Positions 8,948 to 17,404 are shown, numbered from the stretch's first letter. The stretch: DNA of 64,000 nt from Stenotrophomonas maltophilia (GCF_002138415.1 NZ_CP015612.1:3946001-4010000); one strand, 5' to 3'. Program-made: numbers and translations. Notes: a model not told the origin generated them from the letters alone.

Positions 8948-10021
8948 ATGAGTCCCCCTTCCCAACGCCGCCTCACGGCCCTCGGGCTGTCCGGCCTGCT
9001 CGCTGCCGCCCTCCCGCTTGCCGCCCAGGCCGCCGAACAATGTGGCCCGGACGCAATGCGCGACCACCCGCCGCAGATCAACTTCCGCGTCGACAACGAC
9101 CTGTTCGGTGGCCGCCACCAGGACCAGGGCTATACCAACGGTGCACTGTTGACGCTGGTCTCGCCCAATCTGGTCGATTACACCGACGACCCCTGCCTGC
9201 CACGCATGGCGCGCTGGGTGAACCAGTATCTGGAAGGGCTGCATCCAGGTAAGTTCGAACAGCAGAACATGATCTTCAGCATCGGCCAGGGCATCTTCAC
9301 CCCGACCGATTTCAGCCGCAGGGACCTGATCGAGGACGACCGCCCTTACGCCGGCGTACTGATCGCAAACTTCGGTTTCAATGCGCGCAGCGGCGACCGT
9401 CTGCAGACCACCCAGCTGACGCTGGGCGTGGTTGGCCCGTGGGCACAGGGCAAGCAGATGCAGAATGCCGTGCACGAAGTGCTGGGCGACGAGAAATTCA
9501 AGGGCTGGGACAACCAGCTGCACAACGAGCCGCTGTTCATGCTGACCCACGAGCGCATGCGCCGCTGGCCGGCCGATGCCAGCGTCAATGCCGGCGGCTG
9601 GGGCTGGGATGCGATCAGCCACTACGGTGGTGCGATCGGCAACCTGGAAACCAAGGCCAATGCCGGTGGCGAAGTACGTTTCGGCTGGAAGCTGCCCGAT
9701 GATTTCGGCAGCACGCCGTTGCGTCCGGCCGGTGAGAACACGGCGCCGACCCGCGGCGGTCGCCCCAATGGCTGGTCATGGCACATGTTCGTGACCACCG
9801 ACGCGGCGTGGGTGATCCGCGACATCACTCTGGACGGCAACACGTTCCGCAGCAGCCACAGCGTGGACAAACGCCACGTGGTGGCACAGGGCGGCTACGG
9901 CATGGCGCTGATGTACGGCCGCTGGAAGTTCGCGGTGGCGCGCTACCACAGCACCCGCGAGTTCTACGGCCAGCGCGAAGCCCCGGTATTCGGCAGCTTC
10001 ACCATCAGCCGCTCGCTGTAA
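8948..10021 (+). CDS. LpxR-family lipid A deacylase (DUF2219)
   Basis: Outer-membrane beta-barrel hydrolase that removes the 3'-linked acyloxyacyl group from lipid A in characterised members, modulating endotoxicity and polymyxin response. 357 residues. Signal peptide MSPPSQRRLTALGLSGLLAA cut near AQA. The mature N-terminus has the family signature FRVDNDLFGGRHQDQGYTNG, containing the active-site Asn-Asp and the downstream Tyr-Thr-Asn-Gly; alternating hydrophobic strands and a terminal aromatic/hydrophobic strand (SFTISRSL) fit a 12-stranded barrel. Stand-alone gene closed by a strong terminator. The activity on Stenotrophomonas lipid A is inferred. Confidence 0.85.
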   Translation: MSPPSQRRLTALGLSGLLAAALPLAAQAAEQCGPDAMRDHPPQINFRVDNDLFGGRHQDQGYTNGALLTLVSPNLVDYTDDPCLPRMARWVNQYLEGLHPGKFEQQNMIFSIGQGIFTPTDFSRRDLIEDDRPYAGVLIANFGFNARSGDRLQTTQLTLGVVGPWAQGKQMQNAVHEVLGDEKFKGWDNQLHNEPLFMLTHERMRRWPADASVNAGGWGWDAISHYGGAIGNLETKANAGGEVRFGWKLPDDFGSTPLRPAGENTAPTRGGRPNGWSWHMFVTTDAAWVIRDITLDGNTFRSSHSVDKRHVVAQGGYGMALMYGRWKFAVARYHSTREFYGQREAPVFGSFTISRSL

Positions 10022-10047
10022 GGTAGGTGCCGACCGTTGGTCGGCAC
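10022..10047. repeat. GTAG-headed stem-loop (GGTGCCGACCGTTGGTCGGCAC)
   Basis: Single palindromic repeat immediately after the LpxR-like stop codon, same design as the unit at 57731. Confidence 0.7.
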
Positions 10048-10060
10048 ACCGATTCCAACG

Positions 10061-10087
10061 AAAAAGGCCGGCTTTCGCCGGCCTTTT
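10061..10087. terminator. bidirectional rho-independent terminator
   Basis: AAAAAGGCCGGC-TTTC-GCCGGCCTTTT: a perfect stem flanked by A and T runs, so it works for the plus-strand lpxR-like gene and the convergent minus-strand dacC-like gene. Confidence 0.85.
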
Positions 10088-10110
10088 CCTTCACCACGCG
10101 GTTGCGTGGA

Positions 10111-11331
10111 TCATTCCGATTCCCACCACATCCAGAAGCTGTCCCACAGGCGCTTGAAGAAGCCAGCCTGTTCGACGGCGGCCACAGCCACCAGCGGTGC
10201 CTCGGCGATGACCTTGCCATCCAGGGTGACCTTCACGGTACCGATCTGCTGGCCGGCGGTGAACGGTGCTTCCAGGGTCTTGGGCACGTCGATGCTCGGC
10301 TTCAGGTCGTTGTAGCGGCCGCGCGGCACGCTCACCAGCATCGGCTGGGCCACGCCCAGCTGCACCTTGTCGGTGGTGCCCTTCCAGACCTTGTGCTCGG
10401 CCACGGCCTTGCCCGGCTCATACAGGCGGTGGGTCTCGAAGAAGCGGAAGCCCCAGTTCAGCAGGGCCAGGCTGTCATCGGCACGCTGCTTTTCCGACGC
10501 ACCGCCCAGCACCACGGCGATCAGGCGCTGGTCGCCACGCTGTGCCGAGCTCATCAGGCAGTAGCCGGCTTCGGAGGTGTGACCGGTCTTGATGCCGTCC
10601 ACGCTACCATCGCGCCACAGCAGCAGGTTGCGATTCGGCTGCTTGATGTTGCCGACCTGGAATTCCTTGATCTTGTTGTACGCGTAGGTTTCCGGGTAAT
10701 CGCGCACCATCGCGCGGCCCAGCAGTGCCAGATCGTAGGCAGTGCTGTGGTGACCCTGCGCGGTCAGGCCGTGGGCGTTGACGAAGTGCGAGTCCTTCAT
10801 CCCGATCTTGGCGGCGTAGCTGTTCATCAGCGACGCAAAGGCTTCTTCGCTGCCAGCCACGTGCTCGGCCAGGGCGATCGCGGCGTCATTGCCGGACTGG
10901 ATCGCCATGCCCTTTTCCATGTCTTCCAGGCGTGCGGTCTGGTTGACCGGGAAGCCGCTGTAGCTGCCGTCGGTGCCGGCGCCACCTTCGCGCCAGGCGC
11001 GCTCGCTCATCATCACCTGGTCATCCGCACGGACCTTGCCGTTCTTGACCTCGGCGGCGATCACGTAGGACGTCATCACCTTGGTGATGCTGGCCGGGGC
11101 CAACTGCTCGTGGACGTTCTCGCCAGCCAGCACCTGGCCGGTGGCGTAATCCATCAGGACCCAGGCTTTGGACACGCTCGGCGCCGGGGCCGGCGGAGTG
11201 GCAACGGTAGCCGGGGCAGCAGCGGCGGCGGCAGGCGCCGGCGTGGCCGGAGTCGGCAGCGGCGTCTGGGCGGAAGCCAGGCCGACCACCAGGGTGGCGG
11301 CCAGGGCGGTGGCGGCGGAACGGAAATTCAT
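10111..11331 (-). CDS. dacC: D-alanyl-D-alanine carboxypeptidase (PBP5/6 family)
   Basis: Removes the terminal D-Ala of peptidoglycan pentapeptides, limiting cross-linking. 406 residues. Signal peptide (1-21) and a 30-residue Ala/Pro-rich linker precede the S11 penicilloyl serine transferase domain with SITK (Ser81, Lys84), SGN (146-148) and KTG (248-250). The C-terminal PBP5-like domain (about 300-380) ends in an amphipathic helix, FFKRLWDSFWMWWES, that anchors the enzyme to the periplasmic face of the inner membrane. The Ala/Pro linker before the catalytic domain is not found in E. coli DacA. It is followed downstream by a terminator and lies in the same orientation as rlpA and mltB, but 100 bp separate it from rlpA. 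Confidence 0.93.
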   Translation of the reverse strand: MNFRSAATALAATLVVGLASAQTPLPTPATPAPAAAAAAPATVATPPAPAPSVSKAWVLMDYATGQVLAGENVHEQLAPASITKVMTSYVIAAEVKNGKVRADDQVMMSERAWREGGAGTDGSYSGFPVNQTARLEDMEKGMAIQSGNDAAIALAEHVAGSEEAFASLMNSYAAKIGMKDSHFVNAHGLTAQGHHSTAYDLALLGRAMVRDYPETYAYNKIKEFQVGNIKQPNRNLLLWRDGSVDGIKTGHTSEAGYCLMSSAQRGDQRLIAVVLGGASEKQRADDSLALLNWGFRFFETHRLYEPGKAVAEHKVWKGTTDKVQLGVAQPMLVSVPRGRYNDLKPSIDVPKTLEAPFTAGQQIGTVKVTLDGKVIAEAPLVAVAAVEQAGFFKRLWDSFWMWWESE

Positions 11332-11431
11332 TGGACAGCAGGCTCCAGGGGACGGCCGGGAATGGAGGGTGGAACGTAGCGGCCATTGTAAGGCCGGGGC
11401 AACATGGGCCGGCAGCACCGGCCCGGGTGGA

Positions 11432-12706
11432 TCAATCCTTGACGATCTGCGGCGAACCCAGGCCCAGACCGGCGATGCGGCCGACAAGTTCCGCGGCACT
11501 GGCATGGTCGCTGGCGGGAACGCGCAGGCGGAACAGGGTGCGGCCACCGGCGGCGATATCGCTGATGGTCGCGCCGACGATACCGGCGGCATTGAGCTGG
11601 CCCATTGCGCGGTTGGCGTTGTCGCGGTTTGAGAAGCTGGCGACCTGCACCATCACCGCGCCCACCACCTGCTGCGACAGGCTGGGGGAGGCCGGTGTGG
11701 TGCGGACCGGTGCCGGCGCAACGGCGCGCGGCGTGGTGCTGGCAACGACCGCCGGAGCCGGCGCGTATGCGGTGCTGCGCGCCGGCGGTGCACTCGGCGG
11801 CAGGCTGCTGACCGCCACGTCCGGCACGGTGCTGGCCACGCCCTGGGTGGTGGCCGGCTGGCCACGCGCCGGCATGCCATCGGCCGGCAGACCCTTGACC
11901 AGGCGATCGATGTCGCTGTCGGCGGCAGCACGTGCGGTCGGTGCCGGGCGCGCACTGGCTACAGCGCTGGCGGCGGCCGCTTCCGCAGCACGTCGTTCAC
12001 GGCGCGACGGCTTCTGCGCCATCAGGTTGCTTTCGCCCGGCTGCAGCGCACGCACTTCGACGTTGCCGGTGCCGCGCTGGGTGATGCCCAGGCGCACGGC
12101 GGCGGCATAACTGAGATCGACCACGCGGCCGTCGTGGAACGGGCCACGGTCATTGACGCGCACGATCACCGATTCGCCGTTGTCCAGATTGGTCACGCGG
12201 GCGAAGCTGGGCAGCGGCAGCGTCTTGTGCGCAGCGGTGAACTGGTACATGTCGTAGACCTCGCGGTTGGAGGTCAAGCGGCCGTGGAACTTGGCGCCGT
12301 AGTACGACGCAGTGCCGCGTTCGACATAGTTGCGGGTGTCGTCGAGCACCTTGTACGACTTGCCCAGCACCACGTACGGGGTCTTGTTGCCGATCGCCGA
12401 GCGCTCTTCCGCGGTCACTTCCGGTTCGGGGATGCAGGCCACGTTCGGAATGTAGTCCGGGGTGCTGTCGCGCACGCCCGGCTTGTACAGGCCACCGGCG
12501 GTGTAGTTGCCGCGGGTGCTCAGGTCTTCCTTGGCCGCCGCATACGGCGAGCCTTCCGGGCAATGTGCCGGGCGCGAACCACGGCCCTGCACCAGCGTGC
12601 CACTGGACTTGCCACCATGGCCGGCCGTGGCCGGCTTCTTCGGCGCGCTGCTGCAGGCAGCCAGCGCGAGGACAATCAAGCCTGGGACCAGCCATCTGAT
12701 GTTCAT
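11432..12706 (-). CDS. rlpA: septal-ring lytic transglycosylase RlpA lipoprotein
   Basis: Outer-membrane lipoprotein that cleaves glycan strands lacking stem peptides at the division septum. 424 residues. Lipobox LALAAC with Cys18; double-psi beta-barrel (about 128-215) containing the diagnostic GTASYYGAKFHGRLTSN and VRVNDRGPFHDGR; a long Ala/Pro/Thr linker (about 230-340); and a C-terminal SPOR domain (about 345-424, VMVQVASFSNRDNANRAM) that binds denuded septal peptidoglycan. Its start overlaps the mltB stop by 4 bp, so two lytic enzymes are co-transcribed. Catalytic activity is shown in Pseudomonas but not in E. coli RlpA, so activity here is inferred. Confidence 0.93.
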   Translation of the reverse strand: MNIRWLVPGLIVLALAACSSAPKKPATAGHGGKSSGTLVQGRGSRPAHCPEGSPYAAAKEDLSTRGNYTAGGLYKPGVRDSTPDYIPNVACIPEPEVTAEERSAIGNKTPYVVLGKSYKVLDDTRNYVERGTASYYGAKFHGRLTSNREVYDMYQFTAAHKTLPLPSFARVTNLDNGESVIVRVNDRGPFHDGRVVDLSYAAAVRLGITQRGTGNVEVRALQPGESNLMAQKPSRRERRAAEAAAASAVASARPAPTARAAADSDIDRLVKGLPADGMPARGQPATTQGVASTVPDVAVSSLPPSAPPARSTAYAPAPAVVASTTPRAVAPAPVRTTPASPSLSQQVVGAVMVQVASFSNRDNANRAMGQLNAAGIVGATISDIAAGGRTLFRLRVPASDHASAAELVGRIAGLGLGSPQIVKD

Positions 12707-13848
12707 GCCGGGGGCAGCTCCTGTCCGGCGATGGCCTGGGACAACTGGAACACGGCCATCGCGTACATCTTCGAGAGGTTGTAGCGGGTGATCGCGTAGT
12801 AGTTCTGGAAGCCCAGCCAGTACTGCTTGCCGGTGCTGCCTTCAAGCGTGATCGGGGTGGCGGTGGCGCCCGGCTGCACCGGCGCGCTCGGCTGGTAGCC
12901 GCGCTGCGCCAGGTCGGCCATCGACCAGGTCGGCATCCATTCGGTCGGATTGAACTCCTCGCGGCCCGGCGCCAGCGTGGCCGGCACGGCCACCTGGCCA
13001 CCCCGCACCCAGCCGCCCTTCTTCACGAAGTAGTTGGCGATGGACGAGAACACATCGTCGTAGCTGGTAAACAGGTCGCGGCGGCCATCACCATTTCCGT
13101 CCACGGCGTAATCGAGATAGCTGGACGGCATGAACTGGCCCATGCCCATCGCGCCGGCATAGCTGCCCTTGAGTGTGGTGATGTCCAGGTTTTCTTCGCG
13201 GCCCAGCTCGAACAGCTTGGCCAGCTCATCGCGGAAGAACAGCTCGCGGCGCACTTCGCGTTCCAGCTTGGCCGGGTCGCCGCTACGCGGGTAATAGAAC
13301 GCCAGCGTGTACAGCGCATCGAGCACGCGATGGCTGCCCGCATTCTTGCCGTAACTGGTTTCCACGCCAATGATCGCCACGATCACTTCGGCCGGCACGC
13401 CGGTGCGCTGCTGCACGCGATCCAGTTCGGCACGGTGCTGGGCCAGAAACGCGCGGCCACCATCGATGCGCGCCTTGCTGATGAACATCGGCCGGTATTC
13501 GTTCCACGGCTTGACCCGCTCGGCCGGGCGCGACATCGCGGCGATGATCGGCTGGCGCACCTGCGCCTGGTCGAGCACGCTGCTGATCTGCTCCGGCTTC
13601 AGGCCATAGCGCTTGGCGGTATCGGCAATGAAGCGGGCCCGCGCGACGTCGAACGGTACCGGGGTCAGATCGACCGGCGGCGCGGTGGCAGCGGCGGCTT
13701 CGGGCGCGGCCTCGGCCGGGCCATGAGCCTTGGCGGCGGGTTGGCGCGGCGTACTGCTGGCCTGGGGCGAAGACGGTGGGGACTTCGGCTGGGTCGCGCA
13801 GGCGACCAGGCCGAGGGTAAGCATGCAGGCCAGAGTGCGTCGAATCAT
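12703..13848 (-). CDS. mltB: membrane-bound lytic murein transglycosylase B
   Basis: Cleaves the beta-1,4 MurNAc-GlcNAc bond with formation of anhydro-MurNAc. 381 residues. Lipobox LGLVAC (Cys17) marks an outer-membrane lipoprotein; a 45-residue Pro/Ala linker follows. The SLT-fold domain carries GVETSYGKNAG with the catalytic Glu at about 163, then GSYAGAMGMGQFMPSSY and an EF-hand-like DGNGDGRRDLF calcium loop, all diagnostic of MltB. Promoter-proximal gene of the mltB-rlpA pair. Confidence 0.95.
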   Translation of the reverse strand: MIRRTLACMLTLGLVACATQPKSPPSSPQASSTPRQPAAKAHGPAEAAPEAAAATAPPVDLTPVPFDVARARFIADTAKRYGLKPEQISSVLDQAQVRQPIIAAMSRPAERVKPWNEYRPMFISKARIDGGRAFLAQHRAELDRVQQRTGVPAEVIVAIIGVETSYGKNAGSHRVLDALYTLAFYYPRSGDPAKLEREVRRELFFRDELAKLFELGREENLDITTLKGSYAGAMGMGQFMPSSYLDYAVDGNGDGRRDLFTSYDDVFSSIANYFVKKGGWVRGGQVAVPATLAPGREEFNPTEWMPTWSMADLAQRGYQPSAPVQPGATATPITLEGSTGKQYWLGFQNYYAITRYNLSKMYAMAVFQLSQAIAGQELPPA

Positions 13849-14310
13849 CGTCGCAGGTTAGCAGGTCATGGATGAATTAAAACCCCTAACACCATGAATC
13901 ACAACGATTTGCCCGCGTTCAGCGGGAAATGTGAAGACGTCGTGATCACCCTTCCCCATTCAGATAGAGGTTGCCGGTTGCGTCCCCATCCCCGCAGACG
14001 CAACCGGCGACCGGATCCGGTCGGTACCTGCGCGGCTGCCGCTCCCCAGTGGCAGTTCCCCGCGCTCCCTGTACCCGTTGGATCAGTACTGCTTCCCGCC
14101 CGACGCCCCCTCGCGCTGCAACGATTGACGGCGCGCCGTGCCGAACGGGCCGCCATTGTGCAGGCCGATTACGACAAGTCCATTGATCAAGATCAACGCG
14201 CTGTAAAAGTGTGACCCAGCTAACGCTTTTTACGGACTTTGGTCAGCGGGCGTGCTGCCGTGCATCGTCGTGAGAACGCTTCCACAACGGGCGTTGCGCA
14301 GAGTCAGGAA
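13849..14310. other. non-coding stretch upstream of mltB
   Basis: Holds the mltB promoter region (AT-richer bases 13860-13910) and a stem-loop, CCGGTTGCGTC...GACGCAACCGG, at about 13975-14010. I found no open frame with plausible codon use or a ribosome site in either direction. Confidence 0.45.
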
Positions 14311-14987
14311 GTTTCCAGCCAACGGCGCAGCCCCTCGTGGGTGGGGTGTGTTGCGAAAAGCAGAAGCCGCGGCTGGGCCGGTCGGGTTGGGTACGCGGGG
14401 GACGCCGTGAATCCGTCCCTGGAGGCTTGGCAGCCGTATCCATGCGGCTGACACCCCCGCATACCCAACCCGACCGCCCTCTGACAGATTTCGGTGGTCT
14501 GCCACCCACGGAGAAGAAAGAGAAGATCACAAGCGGGTCGCGCGCTGCGCTTGCTCGAGAGCCGAGCATGGCTATGCCGGTCGTCCTGACCGGCACCCTT
14601 CGGGCCGTCGCCGTGGGCGACGTTGGCAGCGGCTCCTGCCGCTGCCTTCGGCTCTACACAAAGCAAGGAAGCGACCCGCCAGGCCGCTTTTGCTTTTGAT
14701 CTTCTTTTTTCTTCTCCGTGGGTGGACGCGCACGGAACCTGTCCGTGGCCGGGTAGATGGGCTGCGCAGGGGCGTGAGCCGCATGGGCCCGAGGCATGCC
14801 TCGGGCGGGTTGGGCAGGACGCCCAACCCTGGCCTTGCCGCGCGTGCAGGACTGCGCGCAAGAGCAAGCGGCGACCGAGCTTACATGGACGTACTTGCAG
14901 CGTCCCCTGCGCAGCCCATCTACCCGGCCCCACCCATGAACTGCTTTGCGCGACCACCCACGAGGGGCTGCGCCGTTGGCTGGAAAC
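14311..14987. repeat. 677-bp island of nested inverted repeats
   Basis: Bounded by perfect 34-bp inverted repeats (14311-14344 and 14954-14987, GTTTCCAGCCAACGGCGCAG...). Inside lie three further long pairs: about 14381-14402/14454-14474 (21 bp, one mismatch), 14502-14528/14698-14725 (27 bp, near perfect) and 14748-14772/14904-14928 (25 bp, perfect). Small hairpins occur too, e.g. GCCCGAGGCATGCCTCGGGC at about 14790-14809. Open frames here are short, lack start signals and run through the repeats, so I call no gene. The right arm ends 1 bp from the stop codon of the neighbouring rodA-like gene. A cluster of MITE-like or REP-derived elements is the best guess. Confidence 0.8.
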
Positions 14988-14988
14988 C

Positions 14989-16068
14989 CTATCCCCCGTG
15001 CACGGGCCGGTGCCCACGCACCGCCATCACCAGTCCGATGCCGGCCAGCAACGAGACCGCCGATGTCCCGCCATAGCTGATCAACGGCATCGGAATGCCC
15101 ACCACCGGCAGCAGGCCGGAAATCATTCCGCCGTTCACCAGCACGTAGACGAAGAACGCCAGCCCCAGGCTGCCAGCCAGCAACCGTGCATGCGTGTCGC
15201 GCGCGTGCACTGCGATCCACAGGCAGCGCCCGACCACGAACAGATACAGCGCGAACAGCGTCGCCACACCGATCCAGCCGAATTCCTCGGCCAGCACCGA
15301 AAACGCGAAGTCGGTCGTGTACTCGGGCAGGAAATCCAGTGTGGCCTGGGTGCCCTGCCCCCAGCCGCGCCCCTGCCAGCCACCAGAACCGATCGCGATG
15401 CGCGACTGCAGGATGTTCCAGCCGGTGCCAAGCGGGTCTGCTGCCGGGTCGAGGAAGGTCAGTACACGATCCTTCTGGTACTGCCGCAACAGGCCGAACC
15501 ACGCCAGTGGTGCGGCCACCGCCAGCCCTGCCGCACCCGTCGCCACCCAGCCCCAGTGCAGGCCTGCCAGCAACAACGCGAACACGCCACTGGCAGTGAC
15601 CAAGGTGGCGGTGCCGAGGTTGGGCTGCATCAGGATCAGCACGGCGGGAACGCCGATCAGCACTGCGGCCGTCAGCACCGTGCGCGGTGACGGTGGCAGC
15701 GGTTGCCGGTGCAGGTACCAGGCCATCATCAACGGCAGGCTGAGCTTGAGCAGCTCGGAGGGCTGCAGGTAGAAGACGCCGAGGTTGAGCCAGCGCTGCC
15801 CGTACTTGCCGGTGCCGATCACATACACCGCCATCAGCGGCAGCATCGACAATGCATACAACGCAGGCGTCCAAGCGCGCAGGCGCAGCAGGGAGACCCG
15901 CGACAGCAACCACATCGCCGCCAGACCACCGGCAAAGCGCGCCGCCTGCCCGGCCACTGGTCCGGACACGCTGTGCAGCACCGCCAGACCGGCGGCCATC
16001 AGGATCAACAGCGCGACCAGCAACGGCAGATCGATCGTGCGCACCGCCTCACGGCAGCCGCCAAGCAT
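14989..16068 (-). CDS. RodA/SEDS glycosyltransferase paralogue
   Basis: SEDS-family integral membrane protein, probably a peptidoglycan glycosyltransferase partnering with a class B PBP. 359 residues from ATG 16068; an ATG at 16137 would add 23 residues but lies against a repeat with no ribosome site. About ten membrane segments; the essential-Asp loop (YTTDFAFSVLAEEFGW) and the family signature NGGMISGLLPVVGIPMPLIS are intact. Strongly similar in protein and DNA to rodA at 17467, so the two are tandem duplicates separated by an IS110 element. It ends in VHGG, two residues short of its twin, and its TAG stop sits against the inverted-repeat island, suggesting the extreme 3' end was replaced. 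Whether it is expressed is unclear, as it is now isolated from the mre operon promoter. Confidence 0.85.
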   Translation of the reverse strand: MLGGCREAVRTIDLPLLVALLILMAAGLAVLHSVSGPVAGQAARFAGGLAAMWLLSRVSLLRLRAWTPALYALSMLPLMAVYVIGTGKYGQRWLNLGVFYLQPSELLKLSLPLMMAWYLHRQPLPPSPRTVLTAAVLIGVPAVLILMQPNLGTATLVTASGVFALLLAGLHWGWVATGAAGLAVAAPLAWFGLLRQYQKDRVLTFLDPAADPLGTGWNILQSRIAIGSGGWQGRGWGQGTQATLDFLPEYTTDFAFSVLAEEFGWIGVATLFALYLFVVGRCLWIAVHARDTHARLLAGSLGLAFFVYVLVNGGMISGLLPVVGIPMPLISYGGTSAVSLLAGIGLVMAVRGHRPVHGG

Positions 16069-16138
16069 TCGTTTCCATTCCACGCGGGCCACGGTAGCAA
16101 CGGGCGCTTGCGTGAAGCTGTCAGGCTGCTTCTGCATT

Positions 16139-16204
16139 TGTAGAGCCGAGCCATGCTCGACTGCCTTTCGTACAGTGTATGCAGGCCCTGAGCCGAGCAT
16201 GGCT
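16139..16204. repeat. GTAGAGCCGAGC-type palindromic repeat, left part (split by the IS110 element)
   Basis: TGTAGAGCCGAGCCATGCTC starts at 16139 and an inverted half-unit, AGCCGAGCATGGCT, ends at 16204. The missing remainder, CGGCTCTACAG, is found at 17405-17415 on the far side of the IS element. Rejoined, the sequence AGCCGAGCATGG-CT-CGGCTCTACAG equals the intact unit at 55875-55899. Confidence 0.85.
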
Positions 16205-16424
16205 TGTATGTTCCTTCCGGCTCCTACGAGGTATGTAGGAGCCAGGGTGGAGGGACCGTCAACATGATATCTGCGGGTAGCAGCCGACAGACGAGCCGAG
16301 CGATCCCCATCCCGCACCTTAACGTCGATAAAGGATCTAGCGGCCTTTGAGGACCGCCGATGTAGGCAAGCCAACGTGGTGCGGTACCACCCCAGCCCCT
16401 CAACAATAGCTGGGAGTTGTGCAG
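16205..16424 (+). ncRNA. candidate IS110 bridge RNA leader
   Basis: Leader of the IS110 element. Two consecutive loops can be drawn. Second loop: AGGATCT at 16332-16338 equals the element's right end (AGGATCT, 17398-17404), then a hairpin GCGGCC/GGaCCGC (16340-16357), then GTAGGCAAG (16362-16370), which pairs with 8 of 9 bases (G-T wobbles counted) of the left end CTTGTATGT. This is the layout of a donor-binding loop (left guide, stem, right guide). First loop: a hairpin near 16271-16286 followed by GAGCCGAG at 16293-16300, exactly complementary to the right target CTCGGCTC. The left target guide is not convincing (ACATG at 16262-16266 only). Limits of the transcript are not determined; covariance and RNA evidence are lacking. 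Confidence 0.6.
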
Positions 16425-17387
16425 ATGTCAGATCGTCACGCTGTCGGTATCGATACCGATTCAAGGACCCTGGTGGTGGCGTGCCACGGCACCAAGGGCA
16501 GCATCCGAATCGCCAATTCAGCCTCGGCCATCAACAAATGGCTGTCCAGCCTGCCCGCGAAGTCCCGTATTGGCGTTGAGGCAACCAACCGCTACCACGA
16601 GCTTGTGGTTCACGCTGCCCAGAAGGCCGATCACGCCGTCTTCGTGCTCAATCCTCGCGATATCAAGCACTACGCCAAGGGCGTGGCCTGCCGCGGCAAG
16701 ACCGACTCCGGCGATGCCCAGGTCATTGCGCGCTACATCGCCAAAGAGGCCGACAATCTGCACGAGCATGTCGCTCGCTCGCCCGAGCAGGAGCGGCTGC
16801 ACGTGCTGCTCCAGCAACGTGACAGTCTGGTCCGGAGCAAGGCGAAGTTGAATCTCTCTCTGGGCGCGGGGGCGTCGGAGTCCGCCCTCTTTGGGCGCAT
16901 TTTCAGTAGCCTGAAAGAGGCCATTGCCATGCTGGACCAGCAGATTCAGCAGCTGTGTCGCAGCGGCCAACAGCGCGACCTGTACCGGCGGATCATGACC
17001 ATCCCCGGGATCGGGCCGACGGTGGCTGCCTTCGTCACCCATCACATCACCCGCTGGCCGCTGGCCAACTCCGACGCTTGGATCGCCTGCACCGGTCTGG
17101 ATCCGCGACCCAACGAGTCCGGCGCACGGATCGGCCGACGCCGATTGTCCAAACGAGGCAATGCCAGCCTGCGCCAGATCCTCTACATGGCCGCCATGGG
17201 CCTGACCCGATCCAAAGGCGGCAAGCCTCTCTACCTCGCCATCCGCGAGCGCGGACACAGCAGCACCGCCAGCTTCAACATCCTGGCCAGAAAGCTGGCC
17301 AAGATCGCCTGGGGCGTCTTCAAGAGCGGCAAGGATTTCGATCCCGCCATGCTGAAGGTGGGTCAAACCTGCTTCCAGCAGGCTTGA
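16425..17387 (+). CDS. IS110-family DEDD recombinase (transposase)
   Basis: 320 residues. N-terminal RuvC-like DEDD domain: VGIDTDSRTLVVAC (first Asp), GVEATNRYH (Glu), then KTDSGDAQVIARY with the paired acidic residues; C-terminal Transposase_20 domain with IPGIGPTVAAFVTHHI and a Ser-containing segment, SKRGNASLRQILYMAAMG, where IS110 enzymes carry the catalytic Ser. Coiled-coil-like region (about 105-175) between them. Start ATG 16425 was chosen because GGGAG lies 8 bp upstream; a GTG at 16419 is too close to it. The frame is intact, so the element could be active. Such enzymes recombine donor and target DNA guided by the element-encoded bridge RNA. Confidence 0.95.
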   Translation: MSDRHAVGIDTDSRTLVVACHGTKGSIRIANSASAINKWLSSLPAKSRIGVEATNRYHELVVHAAQKADHAVFVLNPRDIKHYAKGVACRGKTDSGDAQVIARYIAKEADNLHEHVARSPEQERLHVLLQQRDSLVRSKAKLNLSLGAGASESALFGRIFSSLKEAIAMLDQQIQQLCRSGQQRDLYRRIMTIPGIGPTVAAFVTHHITRWPLANSDAWIACTGLDPRPNESGARIGRRRLSKRGNASLRQILYMAAMGLTRSKGGKPLYLAIRERGHSSTASFNILARKLAKIAWGVFKSGKDFDPAMLKVGQTCFQQA

Positions 17388-17404
17388 CCGCGAACATAGG
17401 ATCT

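Larger units (their letters stand above)
16205..17404 (+). mobile_element. IS110-family insertion sequence, inserted at CT within a palindromic repeat
   Basis: About 1200 bp. Boundaries follow from comparing its flanks with the uninterrupted repeat copy at 55875-55899: the left flank ends ...GAGCATGGCT (16204) and the right flank continues CTCGGCTCTACAG (from 17403), so the only shared, possibly duplicated, bases are CT. There are no terminal inverted repeats, as expected of IS110 elements. The layout is a 220-nt leader, a 320-codon recombinase, and only 17 nt after the stop; a long 5' leader with short 3' end is typical of the IS110 group as opposed to IS1111. It lies antisense to the two rodA genes it separates. 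Confidence 0.85.

Noticed and set aside
13894..14214. 106-codon plus-strand frame upstream of mltB
   Set aside because: It contains a palindromic hairpin, has no start signal and an Arg/Pro-rich composition.
14304..15017. Open frames of up to 420 codons within the inverted-repeat island
   Set aside because: They pass through both arms of the repeats, have no ribosome site and no protein-like composition, and overlap the rodA paralogue antisense.
16419..16424. GTG start for the IS110 recombinase
   Set aside because: The GGGAG site is only 2 bp away; ATG 16425 has proper spacing.
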